A stretch of 21,093 nucleotides of DNA from Sergeia podlipaevii (GCA_030849805.1 JASANZ010001872.1:1-21093); one strand, 5' to 3'. Counted from the stretch's first letter, positions 1-8,700 are shown. Notes: a model not told the origin generated them from the sequence alone. Translations and numbers: made by a program.

Positions 1-144
1 GTCATTGTTTTTGTTGCTCATATTATCTAGTTGTGTGAGTATAGGGTCTCTCTCTCACTATTTCTTACTACATGCTTCTTCTTTCGTTCTTGCTGATTCG
101 TCATGAGTACGCCCCTCGCCATGTGGATTGTGCCAAAAGGAAAA

Positions 145-169
145 AGAGAGAGAGAGAGAGAGAGAGAGA
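145..169. repeat. (AG)12 microsatellite
   Basis: Twelve uninterrupted AG units plus a final A are directly visible in the gene-free leader. Confidence 0.95.
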
Positions 170-605
170 AGTGTGTGTTTGTATTTGTGCTTGCGTAGTC
201 GTGTAGCTTCATTTATTTATTTTTCTTTCTTATTGACTAGTCATGTGCTATGTGTAGGGAGTGCGGGGAAAATACACATGCCGTTGTTGCTATTTTTTTT
301 TTTTCGCTTCTTCTTTCTTTTTTTTTCTTTTGTTGATGTTTCATTGGTTGTGTGATCGTACGTCCAGATACAACGTAGAGCTAAATGAGCTGTGCTATAT
401 GTTTCTAGTGCTGTTGGCGTTGGTAAGATACCAAAAGTCATGCACACCAGCAACATGCCCCCACGATGCATGCAGGGATAGCCCAACAACGCATTCCTTG
501 GCAATCTATGCACGTTTGTTCGTTTATCATTTCTCTTTTTTTGGATATGTTACGTGGGTATTGGCTTTGTTTTTGTTGTTATTATCTGCCTTTTACAAGA
601 GGGAG

Positions 606-606
<1 letters not shown>

Positions 607-635
<29 letters not shown>
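607..635. repeat. (TA)14 microsatellite followed by a TG-rich tract
   Basis: Fourteen TA units run straight into alternating TG/TA sequence up to about 655. This is alternating purine-pyrimidine DNA, with no coding role visible. Confidence 0.95.
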
Positions 636-638
<3 letters not shown>

Positions 639-727
639 GTGTGTGTATGTGTATGGGCGTGCGCTTGCATTGGTTTCTTGCACTTGCCAATAGAGGATGA
701 ACGGGGGCATCCCGTGCAACGAAATGT

Positions 728-739
728 GGGGGGGGGGGG
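728..739. repeat. 12-base G homopolymer
   Basis: An uninterrupted G run is visible. Its exact length may be unreliable, because homopolymers are error-prone in assemblies. Confidence 0.9.
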
Positions 740-1247
740 AAAGAGTGACGAGTATTTCGCCCTGTCCGATTTTTATTATTATTATTATTGAGCGTGTTTT
801 GTGTTTATGAATGTTTTCTCTCGGTGCGCTTTCTCTCTCGCTCTCCTGCGGTCCTTGGTGTGTCGATTGGAAGGTACCGCCTTTTGTAATGTTCATGTTT
901 TTCTTCTTCTTTCACTTATGTGGCTTTGCGTCTTTCTTTGACATAAATGCCTAACAGGGAGTAAAGATTTGGAAAAAAAAAGAAAAAACGCATGGAAAAC
1001 AAGAGGGAGAGATAAGGGGAGAGAAATATTTCAATTTTTTTTTTCTTTGTGAGGATAAGGTTGTTCAATTTTTTTTTTTTGTTGATTAAAAAAAAAAAGG
1101 AAAACTGTTCTTGTAAGGATTAAATCAACTAAACACGAGAAGCCTGTGTGGGTATATACAGGTTATGCAATTTACGACAACTGTCGTGTCGCTGCTTCCT
1201 TTTTTTTTTTCACTGAATCAATTTGGGGTTCTTTGTTATCTCCGTTC

Positions 1248-1313
1248 GCTTTACTTTTTTTTTCTCCCTTTTTTTTTCTTTCTTTGCCGCCTCCTGTCTT
1301 GATTTATCACCAG
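1248..1313 (+). promoter_or_regulatory. Predicted polypyrimidine tract and trans-splice acceptor of CPSF30
   Basis: A long T/C tract (about 1250-1299) is followed by the first downstream AG at 1312-1313 (context atcaccag). No AG lies between the tract and this site. The resulting 5' UTR of about 175 nt has no ATG before 1489, which supports that start. A second pyrimidine tract at 1377-1400 with an AG at 1406-1407 is an alternative acceptor. Confidence 0.5.
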
Positions 1314-1488
1314 TAGCCTTAGTAATCCTTTTCCATTCCGTAACTGTGATTGCGGTGTGTCTCTTCACATAGGTACTTCTTCTTTTTTGTTGTTGTTTTG
1401 CAAAAAGGGGACACGGGACTGGAGGAAGAGAGTATCGACGCAGAAAAATAAGCACATAGAAAGAGGATAATTTTTCTTTTAAAAAATC

Positions 1489-2355
1489 ATGCTCACAGAC
1501 GATGGAGCTGCAGCACACCCCGAGTTTGAGGACGCGCTCCCACCGGAGCCTCTTCAGCGCACGAAGGCCTTAGAAATATGCCAAGACTACCAGCACGGTC
1601 GCTGTCGGCTGGGCGACGCATGTCCCAAAAGACACGTGATATCGTCCTTTAGAACTGTTCAAACAAAGGTGTGTAAGCATTGGCTGCGCGGTGCCTGCGT
1701 GAACGGGGAGAACTGCCTGTACCTGCATGAGTACGACGATAGGTTCGTGCCACAGTGCGCCTTCTACGACCGCATTGGGGAGTGCACCAACCCAGAATGC
1801 CCGTTTCTGCACGTCCGCCCTTCCGACCGTCAGCCCGAGTGTGCGGCGTACCGCCGTGGCTTCTGCCCACTCGGACCCCACTGCAAGCTGCGTCATGTGA
1901 CCAAAGCAGCATGCCCTTTCTACATGGCAGGCTTCTGTCCTCTGGGTTCACGCTGTCCACACGGCCATCCTATTCAAGAACTGTACGACCGCGCTTCTGT
2001 TTCCAGTCGCATTCTTGCTAAGATGATGGTGGACCGCGCAGGGGATCCGACGTTTAATCCCACCGCTGTGTGCTACCGCTCTGGCTGTCTCGACCCAGGT
2101 CACCTCGCACCCAATTGCCCAGGTCCTCAGCACAGTGTATTGCGGAAGCACATGAGCGAGATTCAAGAGCCTGGCGAGGAAGCCAACCACTTTGAGGGCG
2201 GAGAGGTGCGTGGCGGACGCGGTAGGTGCCACCTGTGCAACGAAGAAGGTCACATGATGCGTGACTGCCCGCTGAACAATGGTAAGTCCGCACACCGGGG
2301 GAACAAGCGGCGACGCGACAACAACAATGACGGTCATCGCCGACATCACTATTAA
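1489..2355 (+). CDS. CPSF30: Cleavage and polyadenylation specificity factor 30 kDa subunit (CPSF30)
   Basis: This 288-aa protein is a CPSF30/Yth1-family RNA-binding subunit of the mRNA 3'-end processing complex in the nucleus. Five CCCH zinc fingers are visible: C31/C39/C45/H49, C62/C70/C76/H80, C90/C99/C104/H108, C118/C126/C132/H136 and C142/C150/C156/H160. The third has x8/x4 spacing; the others are Cx7Cx5Cx3H. Two knuckle-like motifs follow: an atypical Cx4Cx4Hx4C (C195, C200, H205, C210) and a canonical Cx2Cx4Hx4C (C247, C250, H255, C260). The C-terminus is basic and rich in R, N and H. Human CPSF30 has five CCCH fingers plus one knuckle and yeast Yth1 lacks the knuckle, so the overall plan fits the family well. 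In trypanosomes, polyadenylation of one gene is coupled to trans-splicing of the next, so this factor serves both. The start is the first ATG after the predicted splice acceptor. Confidence 0.93.
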   Translation: MLTDDGAAAHPEFEDALPPEPLQRTKALEICQDYQHGRCRLGDACPKRHVISSFRTVQTKVCKHWLRGACVNGENCLYLHEYDDRFVPQCAFYDRIGECTNPECPFLHVRPSDRQPECAAYRRGFCPLGPHCKLRHVTKAACPFYMAGFCPLGSRCPHGHPIQELYDRASVSSRILAKMMVDRAGDPTFNPTAVCYRSGCLDPGHLAPNCPGPQHSVLRKHMSEIQEPGEEANHFEGGEVRGGRGRCHLCNEEGHMMRDCPLNNGKSAHRGNKRRRDNNNDGHRRHHY

Positions 2356-3287
2356 GTCCACATCAATATACTGGAGTGAAGTGGAAAGGGAGGAGAGAAG
2401 GAGGAAACGCCCTTTGATACACTACTGATGTCGTTGTTTGCTATGGCGATTTTATTATTCTGTTGCTGTTGCTGCTTTATTCTTTGTGACTTACAATCGT
2501 GATGTTTGGATTTTTGTTTGTTGTTGTTTTATTAATATCTCAATAATCAACTTCTCTTTACATGTAACTGCTTCTTTTTTTTTAGGCGTACAGACTTCCC
2601 GCTAGAGAAATGGTAGACATAGTGCCGTTTTATTGAAGATTGCTTGCTTTCACTCTCTGCCCTGTTGAAAAAAGTATACATATTTCTCTTCTTTCATTCT
2701 TTCACATAGGATCAAATCCACTCAGTAGCCAAAAACACGCCCACACGCGGGGTGTATCCCTCCAAACTTATACGTGCATATATATATATATATATTTGTT
2801 TAGACATAACCTATTATTATTATAGAAACTTACTCCTTTCATCCCCCCCCCCAATATCTAAGCAGTAGTACTAGTGATAACTATTACTACGAATTTTTTT
2901 CAAGGAACAAAAGGGAAAAAGTGGCCATAGAAATCGTCCTGTGTCGTGAGTGTTTCTTTTTTTTTTTCTGAGTATATTTGGAATCAGGAAAGGAAAAAGA
3001 AACGAATCAAAGTGCTATCGTTATAAACACACACGCTATATTGTCTTAATTTTGAAACTCCTCCCTAATAATCAAAAGGGGAAAGAATAAAAAAGAGGTT
3101 CATCTCGTCTTCACTTCCATACCGTTGTGCCTTCATATTGGTGTGTCAAGCATTACTTTTTTTTCATTGGCGGGGGGACACGTATTACCCTTCCAGGAAC
3201 ACATATAGAGAAATCTCGCACGGTTTTTTTTTCTCCTTCTCTCGCCGCGGAAAAGAATAGTTTGAGAGGAGAGGAAAGGGCAGCAAT
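2356..3287. other. Intergenic region between CPSF30 and the 516-aa gene
   Basis: There is no supportable gene in these 932 bases. It holds the CPSF30 3' UTR and the spacer before the next gene. Visible features are GTTGTTGTT-type repeats near 2460-2530, a short (TA)n tract at about 2777-2793, a C9 run at about 2845-2853 and several T-runs (about 2575, 2957 and 3158). The one open frame of note, 2640-2825, is a low-complexity translation and is not taken as a gene. Confidence 0.6.
3224..3260 (+). promoter_or_regulatory. Predicted polypyrimidine tract and trans-splice acceptor of the 516-aa gene
   Basis: A T/C tract (about 3224-3245) is followed by the first AGs at 3254-3255 and 3259-3260. This gives a 5' UTR of only about 28-32 nt before the ATG at 3288, with no earlier ATG. 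Confidence 0.5.
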
Positions 3288-4838
3288 ATGAACGTTACAC
3301 GCCGATCATGTGGTAGGGCCGTTCGTATGTACATGCCTCAGTACAAAGCAGCAGCAGCAGCAGCAGAGCATCTCACTGTACGAGAAGAAAGTCAGGCAGA
3401 CGTAGAGTCAGCACAGAGACTCATGGGTGCGCTTGTAAATCAGAGACAGCGGAAACGCGGTTTGCAAAGCGTCGCTCCGCATCATCACACCTCTTCCACT
3501 GCCAACGGCATTCCGCAAATGCTGGATGCAGCCACATCTCTTGGTATGTCGGCTTTTCTTGTGCACACAGCGCATCAACACAGAGGAGCAGCGGGGCTGG
3601 AGAGGCGCGACATAGACCCCGAGAAGGTCCCGCATCCTGCTAGGGACTTGCTTGGGAAGACGCAGGACGAGTGGAGCCGCCTGGATAGCAAAGCTCGCGT
3701 AGAGTGGATTCGGTCGACTCCACAAGGCAGCAAAGTGCTTAGTGCGATTCAGCAACAACAGCAACAGTGTGGTGGGGCAGTAAACAAAAGCGGAGTGAAG
3801 AAGGGCAGCTTGTGCGGTGACAGCGAAGGCAGCGCACCGTTGCCTCTGCCCCGCGTGCGTGCTCTGCAGGAGCGCTACGCGCAGGTGGCGGTGGCTCGAC
3901 AGCCGCGCCAGCCTGCCACGGAGGACCGACTGCACACGGCGGAGCACCCAGCCGCTTCTCGCCTGGCATCCATCGCAGTCATGCGGAAGTGCTGCGCAGC
4001 CGCGAGAAGGGCGACAGATGAAGCAGTTCTTAGAGGCCGTCGTGGCGCACGCGCGGCTGATCCCTTCTCGGACTCGATCTCTCACGTAGTAGTCCATCGC
4101 GAGAGAGACAACGACGTGGCCAACCCAATTGCAGCCTCCGTCATCCACTGGAAGGTGCTAGAGGCAGGTCAGCGACGCCGTACCCACGCCTGGGAGAGCA
4201 CTGTGCGCTCCATGCTTGTCGGTGATGCCGGAGACACGTACGTGGAGGAGATCAGCGAGCTCAGGGCCCGCCACGCTGGCCCGACACTGGAGGACGAGGG
4301 AGAGGTGACTCCGCCGGCGGCTGTTGGTCATTCCGTCAGAGATGAGGCAGAGACCAAAGAAGAGGCGGCGGCGGGTGACACGGATGCTGACGATGATGCC
4401 CTCTCTGTCTTTTGTGCCCATCTGGGCATTGGAAGCCCTCGTAAAGCGTTTGTGCTTCGCAAGCTGCGGGAGCAATTAGATCTGTCAGCAATGAACTCAC
4501 AAGCAACAACAGCGACGGAGATGGCGCAACGCAAGGAACGGAAAGGAGCAACTCTTGTAGATGTTGATAAAGGGGTGAGCCTCGCTCAAGTGCGTGCTCT
4601 GGCGGAGAAGTACTCGGCGGAGTACGACGCATTGCATGCCCAGTTTGAGGCAAGCGAGAGGAAAGTGCAACCATCACCATCAATGAGTACTGATAAGGAG
4701 GGCAGCACAAGGATGAGTTGGAAACAATACAAGAACATGCTTGTAATGGAGGATGTAGAGGCAGTGAAGGCGCGTCTTGAGGAATTTCGGCTGCAACTGC
4801 CTGCGCTCAAGAGCCTCATGGACTCCTTTTCTAAATAG
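3288..4838 (+). CDS. Hypothetical protein, possible mitochondrial presequence, C-terminal coiled coil
   Basis: I do not recognise this 516-aa protein. Its N-terminus (MNVTRRSCGRAVRMYMPQYK, then six alanines) is basic, has no acidic residue before residue 28 and is rich in R, S and A, which resembles a mitochondrial presequence. Residues about 110-155 form a charged segment with DLLGKTQDEWSRLDSKARVEW, followed by a six-Gln run (155-160). The middle is Arg/Ala-rich and probably helical, including a conserved-looking IHWKVLEAGQRRRTHAWEST block. The last 80 residues (from about VSLAQVRALAEKY) are heptad-like and suggest coiled coil. No transmembrane segment is seen. Coding is supported by the long uninterrupted frame, a short 5' UTR with a clean acceptor, and GC-richer sequence than its flanks. 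A mitochondrial structural or ribosome-associated role would fit but is a guess. Confidence 0.75.
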   Translation: MNVTRRSCGRAVRMYMPQYKAAAAAAEHLTVREESQADVESAQRLMGALVNQRQRKRGLQSVAPHHHTSSTANGIPQMLDAATSLGMSAFLVHTAHQHRGAAGLERRDIDPEKVPHPARDLLGKTQDEWSRLDSKARVEWIRSTPQGSKVLSAIQQQQQQCGGAVNKSGVKKGSLCGDSEGSAPLPLPRVRALQERYAQVAVARQPRQPATEDRLHTAEHPAASRLASIAVMRKCCAAARRATDEAVLRGRRGARAADPFSDSISHVVVHRERDNDVANPIAASVIHWKVLEAGQRRRTHAWESTVRSMLVGDAGDTYVEEISELRARHAGPTLEDEGEVTPPAAVGHSVRDEAETKEEAAAGDTDADDDALSVFCAHLGIGSPRKAFVLRKLREQLDLSAMNSQATTATEMAQRKERKGATLVDVDKGVSLAQVRALAEKYSAEYDALHAQFEASERKVQPSPSMSTDKEGSTRMSWKQYKNMLVMEDVEAVKARLEEFRLQLPALKSLMDSFSK

Positions 4839-4879
4839 AGTTGGCGACTATGTTGATGAGTGATGATGATGGTTCTCTC

Positions 4880-4914
4880 ATGTGCGTGTCTGGTGTATCG
4901 TCTGACACGCACAT
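4880..4914 (+). other. Perfect 11-bp stem-loop in the 3' UTR of the 516-aa gene
   Basis: The arms atgtgcgtgtc (4880-4890) and gacacgcacat (4904-4914) are exact reverse complements around a 13-base loop. The hairpin starts 42 bases after the stop codon, preceded by a short GAT repeat. In trypanosomatids, 3' UTR elements bound by RNA-binding proteins are the main means of controlling individual mRNAs, so a regulatory role is plausible. It is not a T-run terminator. Confidence 0.55.
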
Positions 4915-5299
4915 TTATTCATACTCTTACTTGCTTGTTTTTAAGTGAAAAGAACGCCATTTTGTTTTATTTTTATGAAAGAATTGAGACGAAAAAGTTA
5001 AATAGCGGTGTTCTTGGAAGCCCCGCTTGCGGAATACGCAGTCTGTGTCGCACGTCCTTCTCTTTAGCAACGCGAGCTCAAACCTTTTTTGGTCATCTAC
5101 TCAAATATACAACTTTCTCCCATTCACACTGTTTTCTACTCCCTTTCAGGAAAAATTTAATACTCTCTCTATATAGATATAGATATATATTGGTTTCAGC
5201 ACTTTTCTTGTGCACTTATTTTACGCTTCTGTATTATTAAGGGTCTTTAAATACGAAATACGCTTCGTACTAAACAGTTGATTCTTGTTATTATATAAA

Positions 5300-5352
5300 T
5301 TTTTGTTGTTGTTGCTGCTGCTGCTGTCATTTTCCCCAAAAATAAAGCTTAG
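5300..5352 (+). promoter_or_regulatory. Predicted trans-splice acceptor region of the 511-aa gene
   Basis: A T-rich GTT/GCT tract ending in TTTTCCCC (about 5300-5336) is followed by AGs at 5346-5347 and 5351-5352. No ATG lies between these and the start codon at 5410. The tract is interrupted by G, so the prediction is weaker than for most other genes here. Confidence 0.4.
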
Positions 5353-5409
5353 TGAGATCGAGAAACAAACAGGAAAAAGAAGGAAACACCTGCGAATTGG
5401 AGACAAAAA

Positions 5410-6945
5410 ATGTTAGTCGACGCGAAGAATACTCAGTCCGCAAAGGGTGCCCCTCCTATTATGGAAGGGCAGGGCGATGAATCTATAGAAGACATCCGCA
5501 TATCACTCAATCGTATTGAGGCGCTGCTTAATCGAGGCCATCAACTTCTATACGGCGAGGATGAGGAGAAGGAGGAGGAAGCACCACCGAAGATCAGCCC
5601 AACCAACGTCTCCATTCCCGTCGAAAGCAACAGTATCGAGCGCAACTCAGCCAGTCTTCATCAACACTTCCAGTTCAACTCTCGTCCCATCAGCCAGAAC
5701 CAAAGCCAGCGCCGCTGCCGCTCTATCATCCAATCCCAGCAGTACCCGAGCATGGAAGCCGCCCCGCAGCTCAACGGAGCGAACCCACAGAAGTTCCGTC
5801 GTGATAGCCACACCACCGCAGTCACTAGATCCAATCTAGGGACCTCGACCAGAGTTAGCCAGCGCAAGTCCATACAAGGCGGTACAGAATCACGCCTGGC
5901 CTCCATTCGCCGCGTCCATCGCAAGCCTCCGCCCAAACACAAAGATGACCTCACTTCTGATGACGAGCCCACAAATGTTTCCCTCGAGGCTCTGAAGGCC
6001 CGTATTCATCAAGAACTTGAGGAATACCGTCGCAACGGTCCTCTGATGCAGCGACGCGCGAGTGTGCAGGCTACTATCAAATCCAAAGCCAAAGCGACGG
6101 CTGCGTCAAAGCCCAGAACCCGCATAACGCCAGAGGTCACCACTACGGTGACCAGAATGCGTGCATCCCAGAGGCCGCATTCCCGCCGTTCTGTTGTCAA
6201 TAATGGTGTTGCTCCGCCTGCTGCCAGGACACGCAATATCGCCTCCACAAAGCCTGCGGTGCCCCGTCAGAGCGCCATCCGCTCACGCACAAAGCCCGCG
6301 GTACCCCGTCAGAGCGCCATCCGCTCACGCACGGCGGCGAAACCCACTGCCTCTACGAATGCAGCCCCGGCCCCGTCTGCGCAGACGCAGGCACCGGCAG
6401 GTCGCGTGCCAATATGGGAGCGTTTGTACAACGATGCGTCCTTGCAGGAGAACAAGCTGCGCGAGAAGCGTGAAGAGCAGGCACGAGCTGAGGAGACCGT
6501 CCGCCAGCCCCATACCAATCACCGTAGAGAACTGAACACCAGTAGTCTCACCAACTCTCACATGGCAGCAGTCAGCGCCAAGAACTCCACCACCTGGCAG
6601 CCACTAGGAATACCGGAGAAAGCAACCAACGGTGTAGCACTACATGGAGCGCTCTCCCTTAGCGGCACTCGTCCCTCTCACTCCGTGAGCCCGTCGGGAT
6701 CCAAGGCTCGTGCGGCCAATGGCGTGCCGCGCCCTCACCCAGCGCAGCACGCTTCTAGTCCACTAACGAAGAAGCCACTTTCAAACGGCGTGGCTCGCAG
6801 GCGCAAGTCCTCTGGAGCTGCAACACAGAAGCTGCGCGATGATGATATGGGACTCTGCCCAATAGAAGAAGGGAACGGAAATGCCCCTCGTCAGGAGGTT
6901 CCGGAGTTCGTGAGACCTTTGGATCTTAGCAGGATTAAGAAGTAA
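5410..6945 (+). CDS. Hypothetical basic low-complexity protein, possibly cytoskeletal
   Basis: I do not recognise this 511-aa protein. Residues about 24-45 (SIEDIRISLNRIEALLNRGH) look like a short amphipathic or coiled-coil helix, followed by an acidic patch (EDEEKEEE). Most of the rest is rich in S, R, P, A and T with many SR/RxS motifs and is probably disordered and strongly basic. Two perfect tandem copies of KPAVPRQSAIRSRT lie at residues 281-308. After an Ala/Pro-rich linker comes IWERLYNDASLQENKLREKREEQ (about residues 337-359); from memory this resembles helical LYxDA motifs common in flagellar and cytoskeletal proteins of these organisms. No signal peptide or membrane segment is seen. 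The basic, disordered make-up suggests a microtubule- or nucleic-acid-associated protein, by inference only. The start codon is in an A-rich context a few dozen bases after AG sites. Confidence 0.75.
   Translation: MLVDAKNTQSAKGAPPIMEGQGDESIEDIRISLNRIEALLNRGHQLLYGEDEEKEEEAPPKISPTNVSIPVESNSIERNSASLHQHFQFNSRPISQNQSQRRCRSIIQSQQYPSMEAAPQLNGANPQKFRRDSHTTAVTRSNLGTSTRVSQRKSIQGGTESRLASIRRVHRKPPPKHKDDLTSDDEPTNVSLEALKARIHQELEEYRRNGPLMQRRASVQATIKSKAKATAASKPRTRITPEVTTTVTRMRASQRPHSRRSVVNNGVAPPAARTRNIASTKPAVPRQSAIRSRTKPAVPRQSAIRSRTAAKPTASTNAAPAPSAQTQAPAGRVPIWERLYNDASLQENKLREKREEQARAEETVRQPHTNHRRELNTSSLTNSHMAAVSAKNSTTWQPLGIPEKATNGVALHGALSLSGTRPSHSVSPSGSKARAANGVPRPHPAQHASSPLTKKPLSNGVARRRKSSGAATQKLRDDDMGLCPIEEGNGNAPRQEVPEFVRPLDLSRIKK
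6250..6333 (+). repeat. Two-copy 42-bp in-frame tandem repeat
   Basis: Copy 1 (6250-6291) and copy 2 (6292-6333) each encode KPAVPRQSAIRSRT. They differ at three bases, all silent third-codon positions (cct/ccc, gtg/gta, aca/acg). Confidence 0.95.
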
Positions 6946-7930
6946 TATAACGGTTACAATTTTATATATATCTATATATATTTTTACCTTTATGCATTCA
7001 GTTTTCAGCCTCCTGTGCTGGTGAACCCACAAACTCGTGGCCACCCCCACTGCTACGCTATGGCGTTTTTTTTTTTGTTTTTTTTTCTTTTCGTCATTTT
7101 TTTTGTTGTTGTTTCGTCTACTTTGCTTCATAAAGCGCTTACACCACACCACAAGAAAAAAAAATGAACCAATTGATATATTGGCTTTCTGTTGTTGTAG
7201 TCAACATTTTAAGAGCGTAGAGAAATAAGAAAAATGTTTTATACATTCATATATATCGCAATCAAAGAGAATTGGAAGGAAAAGAAAAAAAAATGGTTAA
7301 ATTGAAGGTTGAAAGGGGTGTCTTCGACTTCAACATGCATCATACAAGAAACGACAACAAACAAAAAAAAGAGAGGCTATAAGGGGTTTTATGAAGTAAA
7401 GGATGGGAATAAGCATGCGTGCGTGAATAACGGGAGGTAGTACATTTTTCATTTTTTATAAAGAGTCGTAAACAGCTGATACGTAGAGGTGAGGAGAAGA
7501 ATAGAAGATACAGGACAGTTGTTGTTACCGTAAAACTACTGGGCTTAAGCAACACACCTTGTACCTTTAGCAGTAGTTGCTCTTTTTCTCTTCCTCATCG
7601 ATGTCATAGCTTTTGCTACACAAACTTGTTGGCACCTGTTGTACCTCCTTTCCCCACTTCTCCATTCTTCGTTCTTCAGTAGACAAAATGCTTACCTCTT
7701 GTGCATTACTGACCACAAAAATAAAATCAATCAATCATTTCCATACGCTGCCTTTTGCCCATCATGATATTTCCATGCGGATCACTTTGAGTTTTCCGGT
7801 GCACTTTCTGTCAATCACTAATTCTCACTTTTTTTTCTCATTGCTCCAACTCCTAGCACCACAGCATTTCTCTGACACAAAAGGCCATGTTTCTGTAGCT
7901 ACGAACCACATGCTAGTAGACCAAAGCATT
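6946..7930. other. Left arm of the convergent strand-switch region, A/T-rich, no gene
   Basis: After the last plus-strand gene there is AT-alternating sequence (6961-6982), long T-runs (about 7065-7115) and A-rich blocks (about 7155-7165, 7280-7295). No open frame has recognisable content. The best candidate, 7613-7933 on the plus strand (106 aa), has no known motif and is not called. This is where plus-strand RNA polymerase II transcription would be expected to end. Confidence 0.55.
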
Positions 7931-8079
7931 TAGAAATGGTGCGCACACCATCTTCACATGAAAGCCACAGTGTCCTCAATTACCAACATGGCGGCTCCAG
8001 AAAAAATCTAACCTCTCATTATGCGCTTTTTTTTTCTTCCGGTGGCGCCGCCCTTTCCGAGATCGACACTGGGCCGCGA

Positions 8080-8180
8080 GCGCACGCTAGAAGGGGAGGG
8101 AATGCATTTACGCATACCATTGCTGGCTACGTGGGGCTCGGCCATAGGAGAGACGCTTAGGCTCATACCCACTAAAATCT
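8080..8180 (+). repeat. Candidate diverged direct repeat, copy 1
   Basis: Contains gcatttacgca (8104-8114) and atacccactaaa (8165-8176), both found in the same order and near-equal spacing in copy 2 (start-to-start 61 versus 53 bases). The sequence between them also aligns partly (ctacgtggggctcggcc against gtactgtgggactcagacc). Boundaries were estimated by eye. Confidence 0.45.
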
Positions 8181-8657
8181 CCTGGGGTAGAGAAGCCATT
8201 TATTTCGCCACGCTTCCAATTCAAGAATGTGTGGGCGACCCAGCCGGCGCCGGACCCCCCGCCGCCGCTCTTCGAAGGCATAGCCCGCAGACCATGCCAA
8301 GATCTCTTCACGACCACAGGAACGACCTTGAAGTGTGTTGGCTCAGGTCACTGAAGCATAACACTTCATTGGGCTTCCCTCAACTACAGGTACTGGACAC
8401 TATCGATCGTCCTTTTTGAAAATATCCCTGGAGCACCTACCCCCGCAACATGGCTTTCCATGCCTCGTTTGGCAAGGGGGCTGGGACATGGGTTCCGCGG
8501 CCCAAAAATTGCACACGCGTGGCGCCGCGGGGGGGGGCGTGGGGGCGTCAGCCCAACCGCGCCGCTCTTCTTGGCGCCACGCCGCGGGGTGGGTCGGGCG
8601 CGGGCCCGTGGCGCTCGGCAAGGTTGGAGGCCCCCCCGCCCTGGCCCCCGGGAGGCG

Positions 8658-8700
8658 CCGCCCCCTGGCCGGCCACCCNCCGCCCCCTGGCCGGCCACCC
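8658..8700. repeat. Duplicated 21-bp sequence flanking a single N (probable scaffold join)
   Basis: Positions 8658-8678 and 8680-8700 are identical 21-base sequences (beginning ccgccccctggccggcc), separated only by the N at 8679. Two contig ends that overlap but were not merged, and were joined with a single placeholder base, would look exactly like this. A genuine 22-bp tandem repeat with one uncalled base is the alternative. Confidence 0.8.

Larger units (their letters stand above)
1..1488. other. Gene-free leader upstream of CPSF30, rich in simple repeats
   Basis: No convincing coding region was found here. The open frames present are made of low-complexity residues (runs of F, S, L, Y, I) translated from homopolymers. 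The stretch carries a run of microsatellites: (AG)12 at 145-169, T-runs near 293-335, (TA)14 at 607-635 leading into a TG-rich tract to about 655, a 12-base G run at 728-739, and ATT repeats at about 772-789. From about 950 there are A- and T-runs, and from 1248 a strong pyrimidine tract that probably serves trans-splicing of the next gene. It most likely holds the 3' UTR of a gene left of the window plus intergenic spacer; this is inference. Confidence 0.6.
4839..5409. other. Intergenic region between the 516-aa and 511-aa genes
   Basis: No gene is supported in these 571 bases. The segment holds the 3' UTR of the 516-aa gene, including a perfect hairpin at 4880-4914, alternating AT-rich sequence at about 5160-5190 and a GTT/GCT-repeat tract at about 5303-5327. 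The open frame at 4860-5240 begins inside the hairpin region and encodes only low-complexity F/S/L-rich sequence. Confidence 0.6.

Noticed and set aside
261..791. 176-aa open frame in the leader region
   Set aside because: It is a translation of microsatellites (YIYIYIYI from TA repeats, F-runs from T-runs, GGGG from the G run), not a gene.
3408..4148. 246-aa minus-strand open frame opposite the 516-aa gene
   Set aside because: Antisense shadow of the coding strand in a unit transcribed on the plus strand; no domain is visible.
7613..7933. 106-aa plus-strand open frame in the strand-switch region
   Set aside because: No known motif, composition typical of T/C-rich spacer, and it ends at the edge of the anomalous segment.
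8655..8700. Resemblance of ccctggccggccaccc to the 5' hallmark of trypanosomatid ingi/L1Tc-type retroposons
   Set aside because: Only a short GC-rich match, recalled from memory; no reverse transcriptase, endonuclease, poly(A) tail or target-site duplication is visible.
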